DNA from: an uncultured Clostridia bacterium
GTDB lineage: Bacteria; Bacillota; Clostridia; UBA1381
Direction: 5' to 3'
Length of the DNA: 26,248 nucleotides
Assembly: GCA_934489015.1 (NCBI GenBank)
Contig: CAKSSN010000031.1
Location: 1-26,248 of the forward strand
This document shows, in pieces, positions 16,179-23,876 of the stretch. A model generated the notes under the pieces. The model did not search any database. It was not told the DNA's origin and worked only from the letters and a program-made list of their open reading frames with translations. The translations under genes were made by a program, and so were the position numbers. How positions within the stretch are numbered: the first letter of the stretch is position 1; the number at the start of each line of letters is the position of its first letter.

Positions 16179-16757
16179 TTATTTTATTTCCTTAAGGTCG
16201 TAAATATCATACATTACGGGCACATAATTATCAATATAGTCAAAAATTTCGTCTATGCTTGAGCAAACCTTATAAAGATCATAACATTCCTTTTTCAAAA
16301 AGCCCTGATCAATCGCGTTTTGTATAAAGCTCTGCATAGCGTCGTAATATCCATTAAGATTAAATACGGCAATAGGCTTTTCATGCCTTTTAAGCTGCTT
16401 AAGCGTAAGAATTTCAAAAAATTCCTCAAATGTTCCTATGCCGCCCGGCGCAATAATAAACGCGTCGGCATACTCCTCCATTATTTTTTTGCGCTCTCTC
16501 ATCGTGTCGGGGCGCAAAAGCTTATTACAGTGCGGAAAAATTATTCCGTCAACATCAAAAAATTTCGGAACAACGCCTATAATGTCCGCTCCGCCCTCAT
16601 GGCAGCCGCGCGCAACAGCGCCCATAACTCCGTTTGCTCCGGCTCCGTAAACAAGTCCGTCGCCGCGCTCGGCAATTTTTCTTCCGAGCTCTTCCGTTTT
16701 GCTGATATATTCATCGGCAATTGCATTGCTTGCCGCTCCGTATACACATAATCTCAT
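16179..16757 (-). CDS. LOG-family protein (TIGR00730), nucleotide phosphoribohydrolase
   Basis: A 192-residue Rossmann-like protein of the LOG/YvdD family. Family members hydrolyse the N-glycosidic bond of nucleoside 5'-monophosphates, including cytokinin ribotides. The nucleotide-binding GAGANGVMGAVARG and the catalytic motif PGGIGTFEEFFE are intact. The upstream conserved Arg is present in RERKKIM. The length fits the family. Start ATG is preceded by AGAGGAGC. It is a single-gene unit with a strong promoter upstream and a terminator downstream. Its bacterial role is probably nucleotide salvage or housecleaning; plant hormone production is not implied. Confidence 0.93.
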   Translation of the reverse strand: MRLCVYGAASNAIADEYISKTEELGRKIAERGDGLVYGAGANGVMGAVARGCHEGGADIIGVVPKFFDVDGIIFPHCNKLLRPDTMRERKKIMEEYADAFIIAPGGIGTFEEFFEILTLKQLKRHEKPIAVFNLNGYYDAMQSFIQNAIDQGFLKKECYDLYKVCSSIDEIFDYIDNYVPVMYDIYDLKEIK

Positions 16758-16826
16758 AATATTCTGCTCCTCTCATACAAATCGGTTTCGGGTGAAAGAA
16801 ATTTTCAAACCGAGCCCATTTTTATT

Positions 16827-16855
16827 ATTATATATCATATGCCGCAAAAAGTCAA
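16827..16855 (-). promoter_or_regulatory. SigA-type promoter of the LOG-family gene
   Basis: On the minus strand TTGACT (16855-16850) is spaced 17 bases from a perfect TATAAT (16832-16827), about 70 bases upstream of the start codon. Confidence 0.75.
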
Positions 16856-16908
16856 CAGAAATAAAAAAATGTTATTTATTTTTTAACATATTTCACTAAT
16901 GTCGAAAA

Positions 16909-16914
16909 TATAAT
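16909..16914 (+). promoter_or_regulatory. Candidate -10 box for the YkvI-like gene
   Basis: A perfect TATAAT stands 37 bases before the ATG at 16951. No -35 at ideal spacing is visible (TTAACA lies 20 bases upstream), so this is a moderate candidate. Confidence 0.4.
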
Positions 16915-16950
16915 AAATGCAGACAAATGCATTCGGAAAGGGTTTTATTT

Positions 16951-17961
16951 ATGAAAAACGCGTTCAAAATAACATTTGCATATCTTGCCGCCGTAATAGG
17001 CGCCGGCTTTGCTTCGGGAAGCGAGGCGGTGTTTTATTTTGTGCGGTTCGGGAAAATAAGCTTTTTCGGAATTTTGCTCACAAGCATAGGCTTCGGGCTT
17101 TTTGCATATCTGACCGTGGAAATATGCCGCCGCAGCCGCGCTTTTTGCTTCCCTGCTCTTGCCGAAAGCATTATGCCGCGCACAGCCGCAATTTTTATGC
17201 GCATTGTTCTTGATTTATTTATGGCGACCATTCTCGCGGCAATGATTTGCGCCTTTGCGCACACGGCGGAATTTATTTTCGGCGCACCGCCACGCCTTGC
17301 CGCCGCAGGATTTTCGCTTTTTTGCCTTTTAATTCTTTATCTTCCGGAGGAGGCTATTATAAATCAGACAAGCGTTCTGGGCGTTTTTATCGTTGTGTTC
17401 ATCTGTGCCATGTGCATATACATGATAAATAACCGTTGCACCGATGTTTTTTCGCCGTTTTCAAGAAGCATTTTCTCATCCGTTTCCTACACCTCATATA
17501 ACGCCGCCTCTGCCTGTCCGCTCCTTTGCAGCGCCGCTGCCGCCGTTAAAACGCGCAGACAATCGTCATATATCGGCATTATCTCCGGCATGCTTTCCTT
17601 TTTCGCCCTTTTTCTCATATGGGCGCTCATATCAGTTTACTACGGCAAAATTCCGCTCGGAGAGCTTCCAATGCTCACTCTCGCCGCAAGGCAGGGCTTT
17701 TTGTTCTGTATGCTTTACGCCGCAGTCATGACCGCTTCCGTGTTCACAACCGCCGCCGCGAGCGCTTTCGGGCTTTTAAATTCCGCCTTTATTAAATTTG
17801 CTCCGAAAAAGCTCCGTCCGGTTATTGTTATTTCGGCAGGGTATTTTATTTCCTCAGTCGGCTTTTCGGCAATAGTCAGCCGCCTTTATAATGCCGCCGG
17901 AATTTGCACATTAATTCTGCCCGTATTTTTATTTTTAAAAATTTTTGATAAAAAGAGATAA
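16951..17961 (+). CDS. YkvI-family integral membrane protein
   Basis: A 336-residue polytopic membrane protein with about ten hydrophobic segments. The N-terminal motif AAVIGAGFASGSEAVFYF is the family hallmark of B. subtilis YkvI-like proteins, distant relatives of the APC transporter superfamily. It is probably a secondary transporter, perhaps for an amino acid or another small solute; substrate unknown. The frame is open to an ATG at 16927, but the ATG at 16951 is preferred because GGAAAGGG lies eight bases before it and the resulting N terminus (MKNAFKITFAYLA) is typical. It is divergent from the LOG gene. Confidence 0.87.
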   Translation: MKNAFKITFAYLAAVIGAGFASGSEAVFYFVRFGKISFFGILLTSIGFGLFAYLTVEICRRSRAFCFPALAESIMPRTAAIFMRIVLDLFMATILAAMICAFAHTAEFIFGAPPRLAAAGFSLFCLLILYLPEEAIINQTSVLGVFIVVFICAMCIYMINNRCTDVFSPFSRSIFSSVSYTSYNAASACPLLCSAAAAVKTRRQSSYIGIISGMLSFFALFLIWALISVYYGKIPLGELPMLTLAARQGFLFCMLYAAVMTASVFTTAAASAFGLLNSAFIKFAPKKLRPVIVISAGYFISSVGFSAIVSRLYNAAGICTLILPVFLFLKIFDKKR

Positions 17962-18027
17962 ACCGCGAATTTTAGAGCATAAAAGAGCATTATATATGTA
18001 TTTTGTCTAAATAAGACTATTTGCCGC

Positions 18028-18056
18028 TTGAAAAATATAATCAAACATGGTATTAT
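18028..18056 (+). promoter_or_regulatory. Promoter of the tRNA operon
   Basis: TTGAAA (18028-18033) and TATTAT (18051-18056) are spaced by 17 bases, 33 bases ahead of the first tRNA gene. Confidence 0.65.
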
Positions 18057-18089
18057 ATAAAAGTCGCATGGCTGTGACACACGAGCCGA

Positions 18090-18166
18090 CGGGATGTAGC
18101 GCAGTTTGGTAGCGCATCTGGTTTGGGACCAGAGGGCCGCAGGTTCGAATCCTGTCATCCCGACCA
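18090..18166 (+). tRNA. tRNA-Pro (anticodon TGG)
   Basis: A complete cloverleaf with acceptor CGGGATG/CATCCCG, anticodon loop containing TGG, T-arm GGTTCGAATCC and encoded CCA end. It is the first gene of a four-tRNA operon. Confidence 0.97.
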
Positions 18167-18181
18167 CGAGAATTTTTATAT

Positions 18182-18257
18182 GGGAGTTTAGCTCAGCTGG
18201 GAGAGCGTCTGCCTTACAAGCAGGATGTCACAGGTTCGAGCCCTGTAACTCCCACCA
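18182..18257 (+). tRNA. tRNA-Val (anticodon TAC)
   Basis: Acceptor GGGAGTT/AACTCCC, D-arm GCTCAGCTGGGAGAGC, anticodon loop CTTACAA, T-arm GGTTCGAGCC, and CCA encoded. Confidence 0.97.
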
Positions 18258-18277
18258 TTCTCTAAAAAACTAAATAT

Positions 18278-18353
18278 GCTGGTGTAGCTCAATTGGTAGA
18301 GCAGCTGATTTGTAATCAGCAGGTCGCGGGTTCGAGTCCCATCACCAGCTCCA
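18278..18353 (+). tRNA. tRNA-Thr (anticodon TGT)
   Basis: Acceptor GCTGGTG/CACCAGC, D-arm GCTCAATTGGTAGAGC, anticodon loop TTTGTAA on a CTGAT/ATCAG stem, T-arm GGTTCGAGTCC, and CCA encoded. Confidence 0.97.
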
Positions 18354-18384
18354 GCGGAACATATTTCATATATGTTCCCTATCC

Positions 18385-18469
18385 GGAAGAGTTCCCGAGT
18401 GGCCAAAGGGGACAGACTGTAAATCTGCTGCTTTCAGCTTCGGTGGTTCGAATCCACCCTCTTCCACCA
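18385..18469 (+). tRNA. tRNA-Tyr (anticodon GTA)
   Basis: An 85-nt class II tRNA with acceptor GGAAGAG/CTCTTCC, anticodon GTA in loop CTGTAAA, a long variable arm and an encoded CCA end. It is the last gene of the tRNA operon. Confidence 0.97.
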
Positions 18470-18471
18470 CG

Positions 18472-18508
18472 TCGGAGCAAGCTTTATATCGCTTGCTCCG
18501 ATTTTTTT
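18472..18508 (+). terminator. Terminator of the tRNA operon
   Basis: TCGGAGCAAGC pairs perfectly with GCTTGCTCCGA around an 8-base loop and is followed by seven T's. Most of this hairpin is included in the direct repeat beginning at 18477. Confidence 0.9.
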
Positions 18509-18667
18509 GTAAAAAATCAGAGCGCACTCATGCCGCTGCTCCTCCTCTTTCGCAAAAAGGCACGCTCGGCTTGCCTGTGCGCTTGTAAACGCGCGCACTG
18601 ACGGCTCACTGTCGCTACCACCTTTTTGTGAGTCGTGCCTGCGGCACACTTGCAAACCGATTTTGCT
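18477..18667 (+). repeat. Direct repeat, copy 1 (about 191 bases) after the tRNA operon
   Basis: Starts within the tRNA terminator and ends near CGATTTTGCT. The first ~75 and last ~60 bases match the copy at 18705-18895 almost exactly, while the middle ~55 bases differ. Inside, GCAAAAAGGCACG is met by the inverted words CCTTTTTG and CGTGCC, so each unit can fold into a long hairpin. No credible gene is present. Confidence 0.8.
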
Positions 18668-18704
18668 GCATTTTTGTCATATTCTTAAAATCCATCACAT
18701 CTCG

Positions 18705-18895
18705 GCAAGCTTTATATCGCTTGCTCCGATTTTTTTGTAAAAAAATCAGAGCGCACTCATGCCGCTGCTCCTCCTCTTTCGCAAAAAGGCACGTTCACGT
18801 CGGCTACTCATTTGCAAGCGCATTCGTAACGCCTTTGGTTCACTACCACCTTTTTGCGAGTCGTGCCTGCGGCACACTTGCAAACCGATTTTACT
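18705..18895 (+). repeat. Direct repeat, copy 2 (about 191 bases)
   Basis: Second copy of the post-tRNA repeat, offset by 228 bases. It includes a shortened duplicate of the tRNA terminator (GCAAGC/GCTTGC plus seven T's), conserved arms and a divergent middle. Confidence 0.8.
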
Positions 18896-18967
18896 ACTCT
18901 TTTTAATGCTATAAGAATTATCATATCATGTCTTGACAAGCCTTTTTGCTTTCATTTTTTTGATCTT

Positions 18968-19230
18968 GTCGAAAATTGTAAAACGTAAATAAATGTGTAG
19001 CAGCGGCGTATGCATCGCTGCGATAAATGCCAAACGCATTACATTCAGAATATAAATAACCCTTGCCGCGTTGGCTTGCAATAAATTATGCAATCCTGAA
19101 AAACATCCGCTTGCATGGGGTCTTGGGGCACGCCCCAAGCGGTTCAGGGTCCGGGAGGTACCGGACTCCCGGCGCTTTTCGTTCTTTTGTCGCACAAAAG
19201 AACACCTGTAAAAGACGAGAAATAACAAAA
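18968..19230 (+). repeat. Copy 2 of the multi-hairpin dispersed repeat (module c)
   Basis: Closely matches the copy at 19386-19650 and, less closely, that at 2372-2637. The stems CAGCG/CGCTG, CTTGGGGC/GCCCCAAG, CCGGGAG/CTCCCGG and TTCTTTTGT/ACAAAAGAA are all intact. It ends in GACGAGAAATAACAAAAA, followed directly by module a. Confidence 0.88.
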
Positions 19231-19249
19231 AAAATAATTGCAAGAAATC

Positions 19250-19350
19250 GGGCGGATAATATCCGCCCCTACAAAGCAAATAAAGAATATTTAAAAATGC
19301 CCAACGCCCGCAAGTGTTAAACATCGGGCGGAGCAGAGCCCCGCCCCTAC
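19250..19350 (+). repeat. Hairpin modules a and b (right cluster)
   Basis: Module a (GGCGGATA/TATCCGCC, 19250-19269) is followed by module b at 19325-19347. In this copy of b the stem reads GGGCGG/CCGCCC instead of GGGTGG/CCACCC, a paired change on both arms. Confidence 0.8.
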
Positions 19351-19385
19351 AGAGAAAACAAAATTATTCGGCATTTGGGAATTTC

Positions 19386-19650
19386 GCCGAAAACCGCAAA
19401 ACGCAAATCAATATACAGCAGCGGCGTATGCATCGCTGCGATAAATGCCAAACGCATTACATTCAGAATATAAATAACCCTCGCCGCATTGGCTTGCAAT
19501 AAATTGTGCAATCCTGAAAAACATCCGCTTGCATGGGGTCTTGGGGCACGCCCCAAGCGGTTCAGGGTCCGGGAGGTACTTAAGCTCCCGGCGCTTTTCG
19601 TTCTTTTGTCGCACAAAAGAACACCTGTAAAAGACGAGAAATAACAAAAA
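19386..19650 (+). repeat. Copy 3 of the multi-hairpin dispersed repeat (module c)
   Basis: Nearly identical to copy 2 over about 240 bases. The main difference lies in the loop of the CCGGGAG/CTCCCGG stem, where TACTTAAG replaces the corresponding loop while the stem is unchanged. Confidence 0.88.
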
Positions 19651-20034
19651 ATTGCAAGAAATCGGGCGGATAATATCCGCCCCTACAGAGCAAATATAGA
19701 ATATTGAAAAAATGTCAAATGCCCAAAAGTGCTAAATTATCAGACGGAGCAAATAAATGATATTAAAAAATTCCAAATGCCCGCAAGCGTTAAATCGCGC
19801 GGAGCAAAGCCCCGTCCCTACGGAGCTAAAAAAGCCGCACGGACTGTGGTTTTGAGATTTTATAACCCTAAAATTCAACTATACTTTTTTAACAGCAACT
19901 TACCGACAAAACAAGAAACTGTTGTAACAGTTAATACAATCAATGTATTTAATGGGAAAACCATAAAATCAGGAATGATTTTTTGTAAAAATCATTGCAC
20001 CAATATATGAGAAAGATATATTCCAAAAGAATAA
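19651..20034 (+). repeat. Module a, degraded module b and AT-rich spacer
   Basis: Module a recurs at 19664-19682 and a degraded b-like unit at about 19797-19822. After that the sequence is AT-rich, with one 10-bp perfect hairpin (19974-19996, AATGATTTTT/AAAAATCATT). An open frame across 19729-20010 runs through the repeat and has no ribosome binding site; I see no gene here. Confidence 0.6.
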
Positions 20035-20854
20035 TCACCGGTAATTTTTAATATATATATATATATATATATTTGTAAAGATGTGGGGTTTTTGACTACA
20101 ACGTTTTATATAAAAGAAGCAGCAATAAAGAAATGACACAGAAGTTAAAACGGGAGTCAATCTAAGCTGTGTTGTTGCCATATCAACATCACCTGCTTTA
20201 TACCACATATACCCCTCTGCCAGTGATAATATAATAGATACAGCATATAACAAAACATATTGCCAAAGCTTTTTGCGAGGTCTTATTATATCGTTTCCAA
20301 AATACAAGCCTAAATAATAATATATAAACCATGCAAAAAATGTATAATTAAAGTTTGAGCTAAGAACAGTTATACCTATGTAATTTGCTAAATATCTAAA
20401 AAAACACAGTTATTGGCGTTATTAACCACCCCATACAAGAATATTTGGATTTAATCAGTTTTGAAATCAACGGTGTTAAAAGTACAAATTGTATATATAC
20501 AAAAATATAATAGTATATTCCGCAACATCTTCCCGTCAAAAATTTTATTGCAAAGTCTAAAACCGACTTTCTTGAAAGCAAAACATAAAATATAAGCGAC
20601 CAAACAGTATACGGCACCGCTACTTTTATTATTCTTCGTTTGTAAAGCTCTCTAACGTTATCAATATTTAATTTTGTCAAGTAACCCGATAAAAATAAAA
20701 ATAGGGCTACTGCGTAATTAACAAAAGGTCTGATTGCAACTCTCAAGCCGTCTGACATATTGGAATGGATTAGTACAACAGCAATTATAGCCAATCCGCG
20801 AAGATGTTGTATATTTTCATTTTTCTTTGTTTTTGTTAAAACGTTAGTATTCAT
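20035..20854 (-). pseudogene. Acyltransferase 3 family protein, frameshifted and truncated
   Basis: The first 152 codons (20854-20396) encode a typical acyltransferase-3 N terminus, with HLRGLAIIAVVLIH and several membrane helices. The frame then stops just after a run of seven T's (minus strand; 20404-20398). Removing one T restores an open frame, VFFRYLANYIGITVLSSN, which continues through the segment 20307-20035. That part ends in a peptide made from an (AT)n tract instead of the usual last helices, so the C terminus is also lost. Intact relatives are integral-membrane enzymes that O-acylate surface polysaccharides or other envelope targets. The DNA is visibly more AT-rich than its neighbours, suggesting acquisition by transfer. 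A sequencing error or phase variation at the homopolymer cannot be excluded. RBS AAAGGACGG. Confidence 0.8.
20049..20073. repeat. (AT)n microsatellite
   Basis: About 25 bases of uninterrupted alternating A and T at the 3' end of the acyltransferase pseudogene, where the reading frame ends in an IYIYIYI-type peptide. Confidence 0.9.
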
Positions 20855-20980
20855 ATAATTCCGTCCTTTCGGTAATCTTCAAAGCAGACAATCTATTACA
20901 TTTATCTGCCGTATTCCCTAATAATTTGCTCCGCTTTCTATATCGTCAAGAGTCAAAAGAAAAGATAATTTAAGCAAACC

Positions 20981-21739
20981 TTATTTCCCATTTCTTTTAT
21001 TAGCCGCTTCATACATCATAACCGCCGCCGCGACAGCGGCATTAAGCGACTCCGCGCCGCCGTAAATCGGGATTTTAATATGTCGGCAAATTTTCTTAAC
21101 GCTGTCGCTTATTCCGTTTGCTTCATTTCCGACGGCTATAACGGTGCAGCCGCTGTAATCGGGGAGCCTGTAGTCAACCGTATCGCCGGACAAAATTCCG
21201 CCGTAAACAGCCGCTCCCGTTTTCACGAGCATATCCGCGCCGATATTTTCAAAAATATCAATATGAAAAAACGACCCCATGCATGCGCGCACCGTTTTCG
21301 GATTATATACCTCAACACATTCCGGCGACAAAAGCACTCCATCAAAGCCTGCGCTGTCAGCCGTTCTTATAATAGTGCCCATATTTCCCGGATCGCTTAT
21401 CCCGTCGCAGTACACATAAAGTCCGTCGGGCTTTACAAAAAATTCCTTTCCCCGCTTTTTTATCACCGCAAAAACTCCCTGCGGCGACCTTGTATCCGAA
21501 AGCTTGTCCGTCAATGCTTCCGGCATAACATACACATTCTGCGCGCAAACGCCGTCAACCGCGCTCCTCTTTCTCTCAGACAAAATAACCGCCGTAATCT
21601 CGCGCTCCAAAGCAAGCGCGTCCCTTACCGATTTAATGCCCTCAACAATATACTCACCGCTTTCCTCCCTGCCTTTTTTTGAAAGAAGCGATTTAAAATG
21701 CTTAAATTTCGGGTTTGAAACGGATTTAATTTCAATCAT
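20981..21739 (-). CDS. TrmH/SpoU-family RNA 2'-O-methyltransferase
   Basis: A 252-residue SPOUT methyltransferase. The N-terminal substrate-binding region begins IKSVSNPKFKHFKSLLSKKGREESG, typical of TrmH-like rRNA methylases. The three SpoU motifs are visible: DGISDPGNMGTIIRTADSAGFDGV, AVGNEANGIS and IPIYGGAESLNAAVAAAVMMYE, which form the knotted SAM-binding site. The likely substrate is rRNA or tRNA ribose; the exact site is unknown. The start lies three bases after the SLH-glucosaminidase stop, with GAAAGG as ribosome binding site, so it closes the operon led by the response regulator. Confidence 0.93.
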   Translation of the reverse strand: MIEIKSVSNPKFKHFKSLLSKKGREESGEYIVEGIKSVRDALALEREITAVILSERKRSAVDGVCAQNVYVMPEALTDKLSDTRSPQGVFAVIKKRGKEFFVKPDGLYVYCDGISDPGNMGTIIRTADSAGFDGVLLSPECVEVYNPKTVRACMGSFFHIDIFENIGADMLVKTGAAVYGGILSGDTVDYRLPDYSGCTVIAVGNEANGISDSVKKICRHIKIPIYGGAESLNAAVAAAVMMYEAANKRNGK

Positions 21740-21742
21740 ATT

Positions 21743-22849
21743 CTAAAAACCTTTCATTTCGTTAATCATCTGAACAATCTGATTTCCGTATTCCTTATCC
21801 GGACACCATCTGCCGCCCAAATCCTCTATGTATTTAACGCTGCCTGCCCAGCTGAGTGATTTAACCGAGAAATATCTGCCGTGCGGCACGCCGATAGGGC
21901 TTATTCCGACATATGCGCACATATGGTTAAAATGGCCTCTTACGCCGTCTTCGGGCGTTTCAAAGCTTTCATGATCGTCCTTTTCGTCGCCTGTTGCGCC
22001 TTTTTTCTTAATTCCCGCCCAGTTATTCATATCCGCCGTAACTCTTCCGGTATATTTTCCGAAAGCCGTTTCCTTTGCAGCCTGTGCATAAAGCGCGTCC
22101 GCGCGTATTCCGGTAAGCTCTCCGTATTTCCAGTAAAGAGCGCACACGTCTGTAAAAATCTGCGCCGCGCCCTTTGATTTTGCCCATTTTATCGCCTGCT
22201 CCTGCGTAACCTCAGGCGCGCCGACTATCGGCGTTTCGGTCTTTTTTACCTCTTCATCGGGAAGCGTAATCTTTCCTGTCGCCTCAAGTCCTCTGCACAA
22301 AATCGTAACCGCCTGCGCTCTCGTAAGCGTTCCCTTCGGGTCTGCCTTTCCGCTACCATCACCCTTTAAAATTCCGCTTAAATAAGCCGCATTTATGTAA
22401 GGCATATACTCATATCTTATCTTTGAGCAGTCGCGAAACTCATTTTTGAGCGACGAATAGCCCTCGTCAAGCTCAAGTCCGCCTGCCGAAACAACAGTTG
22501 CAAGAAACATCTCCCTGCTCGCGCTGCTGTCCGCGTCAAACGTATCGGGAAGAACGATATAGTCCGATATTTTTGAAATTTCATCATAAGCCCAGTGATT
22601 TTTTTTCACAAGCGATTTGTCGCCGACATCCGTCAGATTAAGAGCGCGCACCGCCATAACAGCCGCCTGCGCCTGCGTTACGCTTTCGCCGAGCATTAAA
22701 TCGCCTGTTTCATCACCTTTTAAAATCCCGTTTTCAAGGCAGTATTCAACCGATGCTGCCGCCCACGGATATTCGCTTTTATAGTCCGCAAATACTGCGG
22801 CCTGCTGCAAAAGTAAGGCAGCAGCCAAAAATGCCGCAAATTTTTTCAC
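21743..22849 (-). CDS. SLH-domain cell-wall glucosaminidase
   Basis: A 368-residue secreted protein: signal peptide (1-21), three S-layer homology units (about 24-72, 80-128, 137-190), a short Thr/Glu/Lys linker, then a glucosaminidase-type domain (about 215-368). In that domain YAQAAKETAFGKY places the likely catalytic Glu at 260, and NNWAGIKKKGA follows. Such enzymes cleave the glycan strand of peptidoglycan, and the SLH units would hold it on the cell wall. The first SLH unit keeps the GILKGD motif; the middle one is degenerate. The start is GTG, eight bases after AAAGGAAG, with a small CCTTG/CAAGG hairpin just before the ribosome binding site. It sits between the GerMN gene and the methyltransferase. 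Confidence 0.9.
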   Translation of the reverse strand: MKKFAAFLAAALLLQQAAVFADYKSEYPWAAASVEYCLENGILKGDETGDLMLGESVTQAQAAVMAVRALNLTDVGDKSLVKKNHWAYDEISKISDYIVLPDTFDADSSASREMFLATVVSAGGLELDEGYSSLKNEFRDCSKIRYEYMPYINAAYLSGILKGDGSGKADPKGTLTRAQAVTILCRGLEATGKITLPDEEVKKTETPIVGAPEVTQEQAIKWAKSKGAAQIFTDVCALYWKYGELTGIRADALYAQAAKETAFGKYTGRVTADMNNWAGIKKKGATGDEKDDHESFETPEDGVRGHFNHMCAYVGISPIGVPHGRYFSVKSLSWAGSVKYIEDLGGRWCPDKEYGNQIVQMINEMKGF

Positions 22850-22945
22850 TTTTTAATCTTCCTTTCCTTGCCGCAAGGCACAAAATTTAAGTCCGATACC
22901 GCCCCGAACAAAAAGCTGCGCTGTGGGCTCTTTTTTCAGACTTTA

Positions 22946-23833
22946 TCACTCCCGGTTTATCGGCTCCGATGTATCGGAATTGCCGATTTTACCGACGCTT
23001 TGTCCGTTTATAAGAAATTTTACCGCATTGATTTTTTCTATGGATGTAAGAGATTTTACAACGGAATAAACCCCGTCTGAATTTTCCGTTTCGTCCTCAA
23101 AGCTTTCAAAATTCACATAACAAATTCCGTTTACGGTTTCCGCCGAAATAAATCTGACGCCTCCGCCAAGCACTTTTTCAAGCTCGCGGCTTACCGGCCC
23201 CTCAACAAGCGCTTCAATAATTCTGCTTTCTATGCTTTCTCCGCCGCCCGATGAAATAACACGCTTCTCGCCGCGCAGCTGACGTGTATTTTTGTCAATA
23301 TAATAAAGTACACATTCGGTATTGAGCGACATAATATCGCCCTCAATGCCTATTTTATCACCCGACAAATATCCAACCTCAATTCCGTCACGCGTTTTAA
23401 TGTCCGTACCGTCGCACGTAACCTTAACATCAGTAACGCCGAACAGCCCCGAAGCGCTGCAAATTGATTTTATAACCGCGTATGCGCTCAAAACGGGCGA
23501 TGAGCTTTCCGTTACAAATTCACCCGAAAAATCAACTCTCAGCTTTCCGCCGCCCTCGTATGCAACCGTATTCACCTTTGCATTTTTCGGTATCGGGCTT
23601 ACCGCCGAAAAGCCGCTGCGGCTTTTAAGTGCATTTATAACGTCAAGCGGAATTTCCTCAGTTTTGGAATAGGTTATGCTTTTGTCCTTTTCAATAAGCT
23701 CCTCTCCGCTCGGCGACAAATAATAAAGCGACGCGCTTATGCTGCTCTTTCTGAGCAGCGAAATGCCGATCGCCGACGCTGCAACAACAGCGACTATTCC
23801 GGCTAAAAAAAGAATTATTGATTTTCTGCTCAT
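22946..23833 (-). CDS. Membrane-anchored protein with two GerMN domains
   Basis: A 295-residue protein anchored by an N-terminal helix (residues 5-27) without a lipobox Cys, so not a lipoprotein. Two GerMN-like domains follow, at about 34-155 and 172-285. Each ends in the characteristic sequence of strand, valyl-aspartyl or asparaginyl strand, and K-I-AVKFLINGQSVG-like close (second domain). Two-domain proteins of this type are known as GerM in spore formers, and the domain also occurs in LpqB. It lies 43 bases downstream of the histidine kinase and is preceded by AGGTGAGG. A role in the envelope, possibly as partner of the kinase or of the wall hydrolase, is inference from context. Confidence 0.82.
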   Translation of the reverse strand: MSRKSIILFLAGIVAVVAASAIGISLLRKSSISASLYYLSPSGEELIEKDKSITYSKTEEIPLDVINALKSRSGFSAVSPIPKNAKVNTVAYEGGGKLRVDFSGEFVTESSSPVLSAYAVIKSICSASGLFGVTDVKVTCDGTDIKTRDGIEVGYLSGDKIGIEGDIMSLNTECVLYYIDKNTRQLRGEKRVISSGGGESIESRIIEALVEGPVSRELEKVLGGGVRFISAETVNGICYVNFESFEDETENSDGVYSVVKSLTSIEKINAVKFLINGQSVGKIGNSDTSEPINRE

Positions 23834-23876
23834 AACGTCACCTCACCTTTGCCGCACGCGGCTTTTTTTCCGCTTT

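Noticed and set aside
17886..18655. Minus-strand frames across the tRNA genes encoding peptides such as GTRTRDLL and RVDSNHRS
   Set aside because: These are the well-known spurious translations of antisense tRNA sequence; the tRNA genes explain them.
18477..18895. CRISPR array
   Set aside because: Only two long units with imperfect identity and no cas genes; nothing in the window has regular short repeats and spacers.
18926..19647. Open frames with FYRCSFVRQKN-type peptides in the repeats (also 2453-2635)
   Set aside because: They are translations of the non-coding hairpin repeat, differ among copies, and have no ribosome binding site.
19729..20010. A possible 93-residue protein
   Set aside because: The frame begins in repeat sequence, has no ribosome binding site and shows no domain-like pattern.
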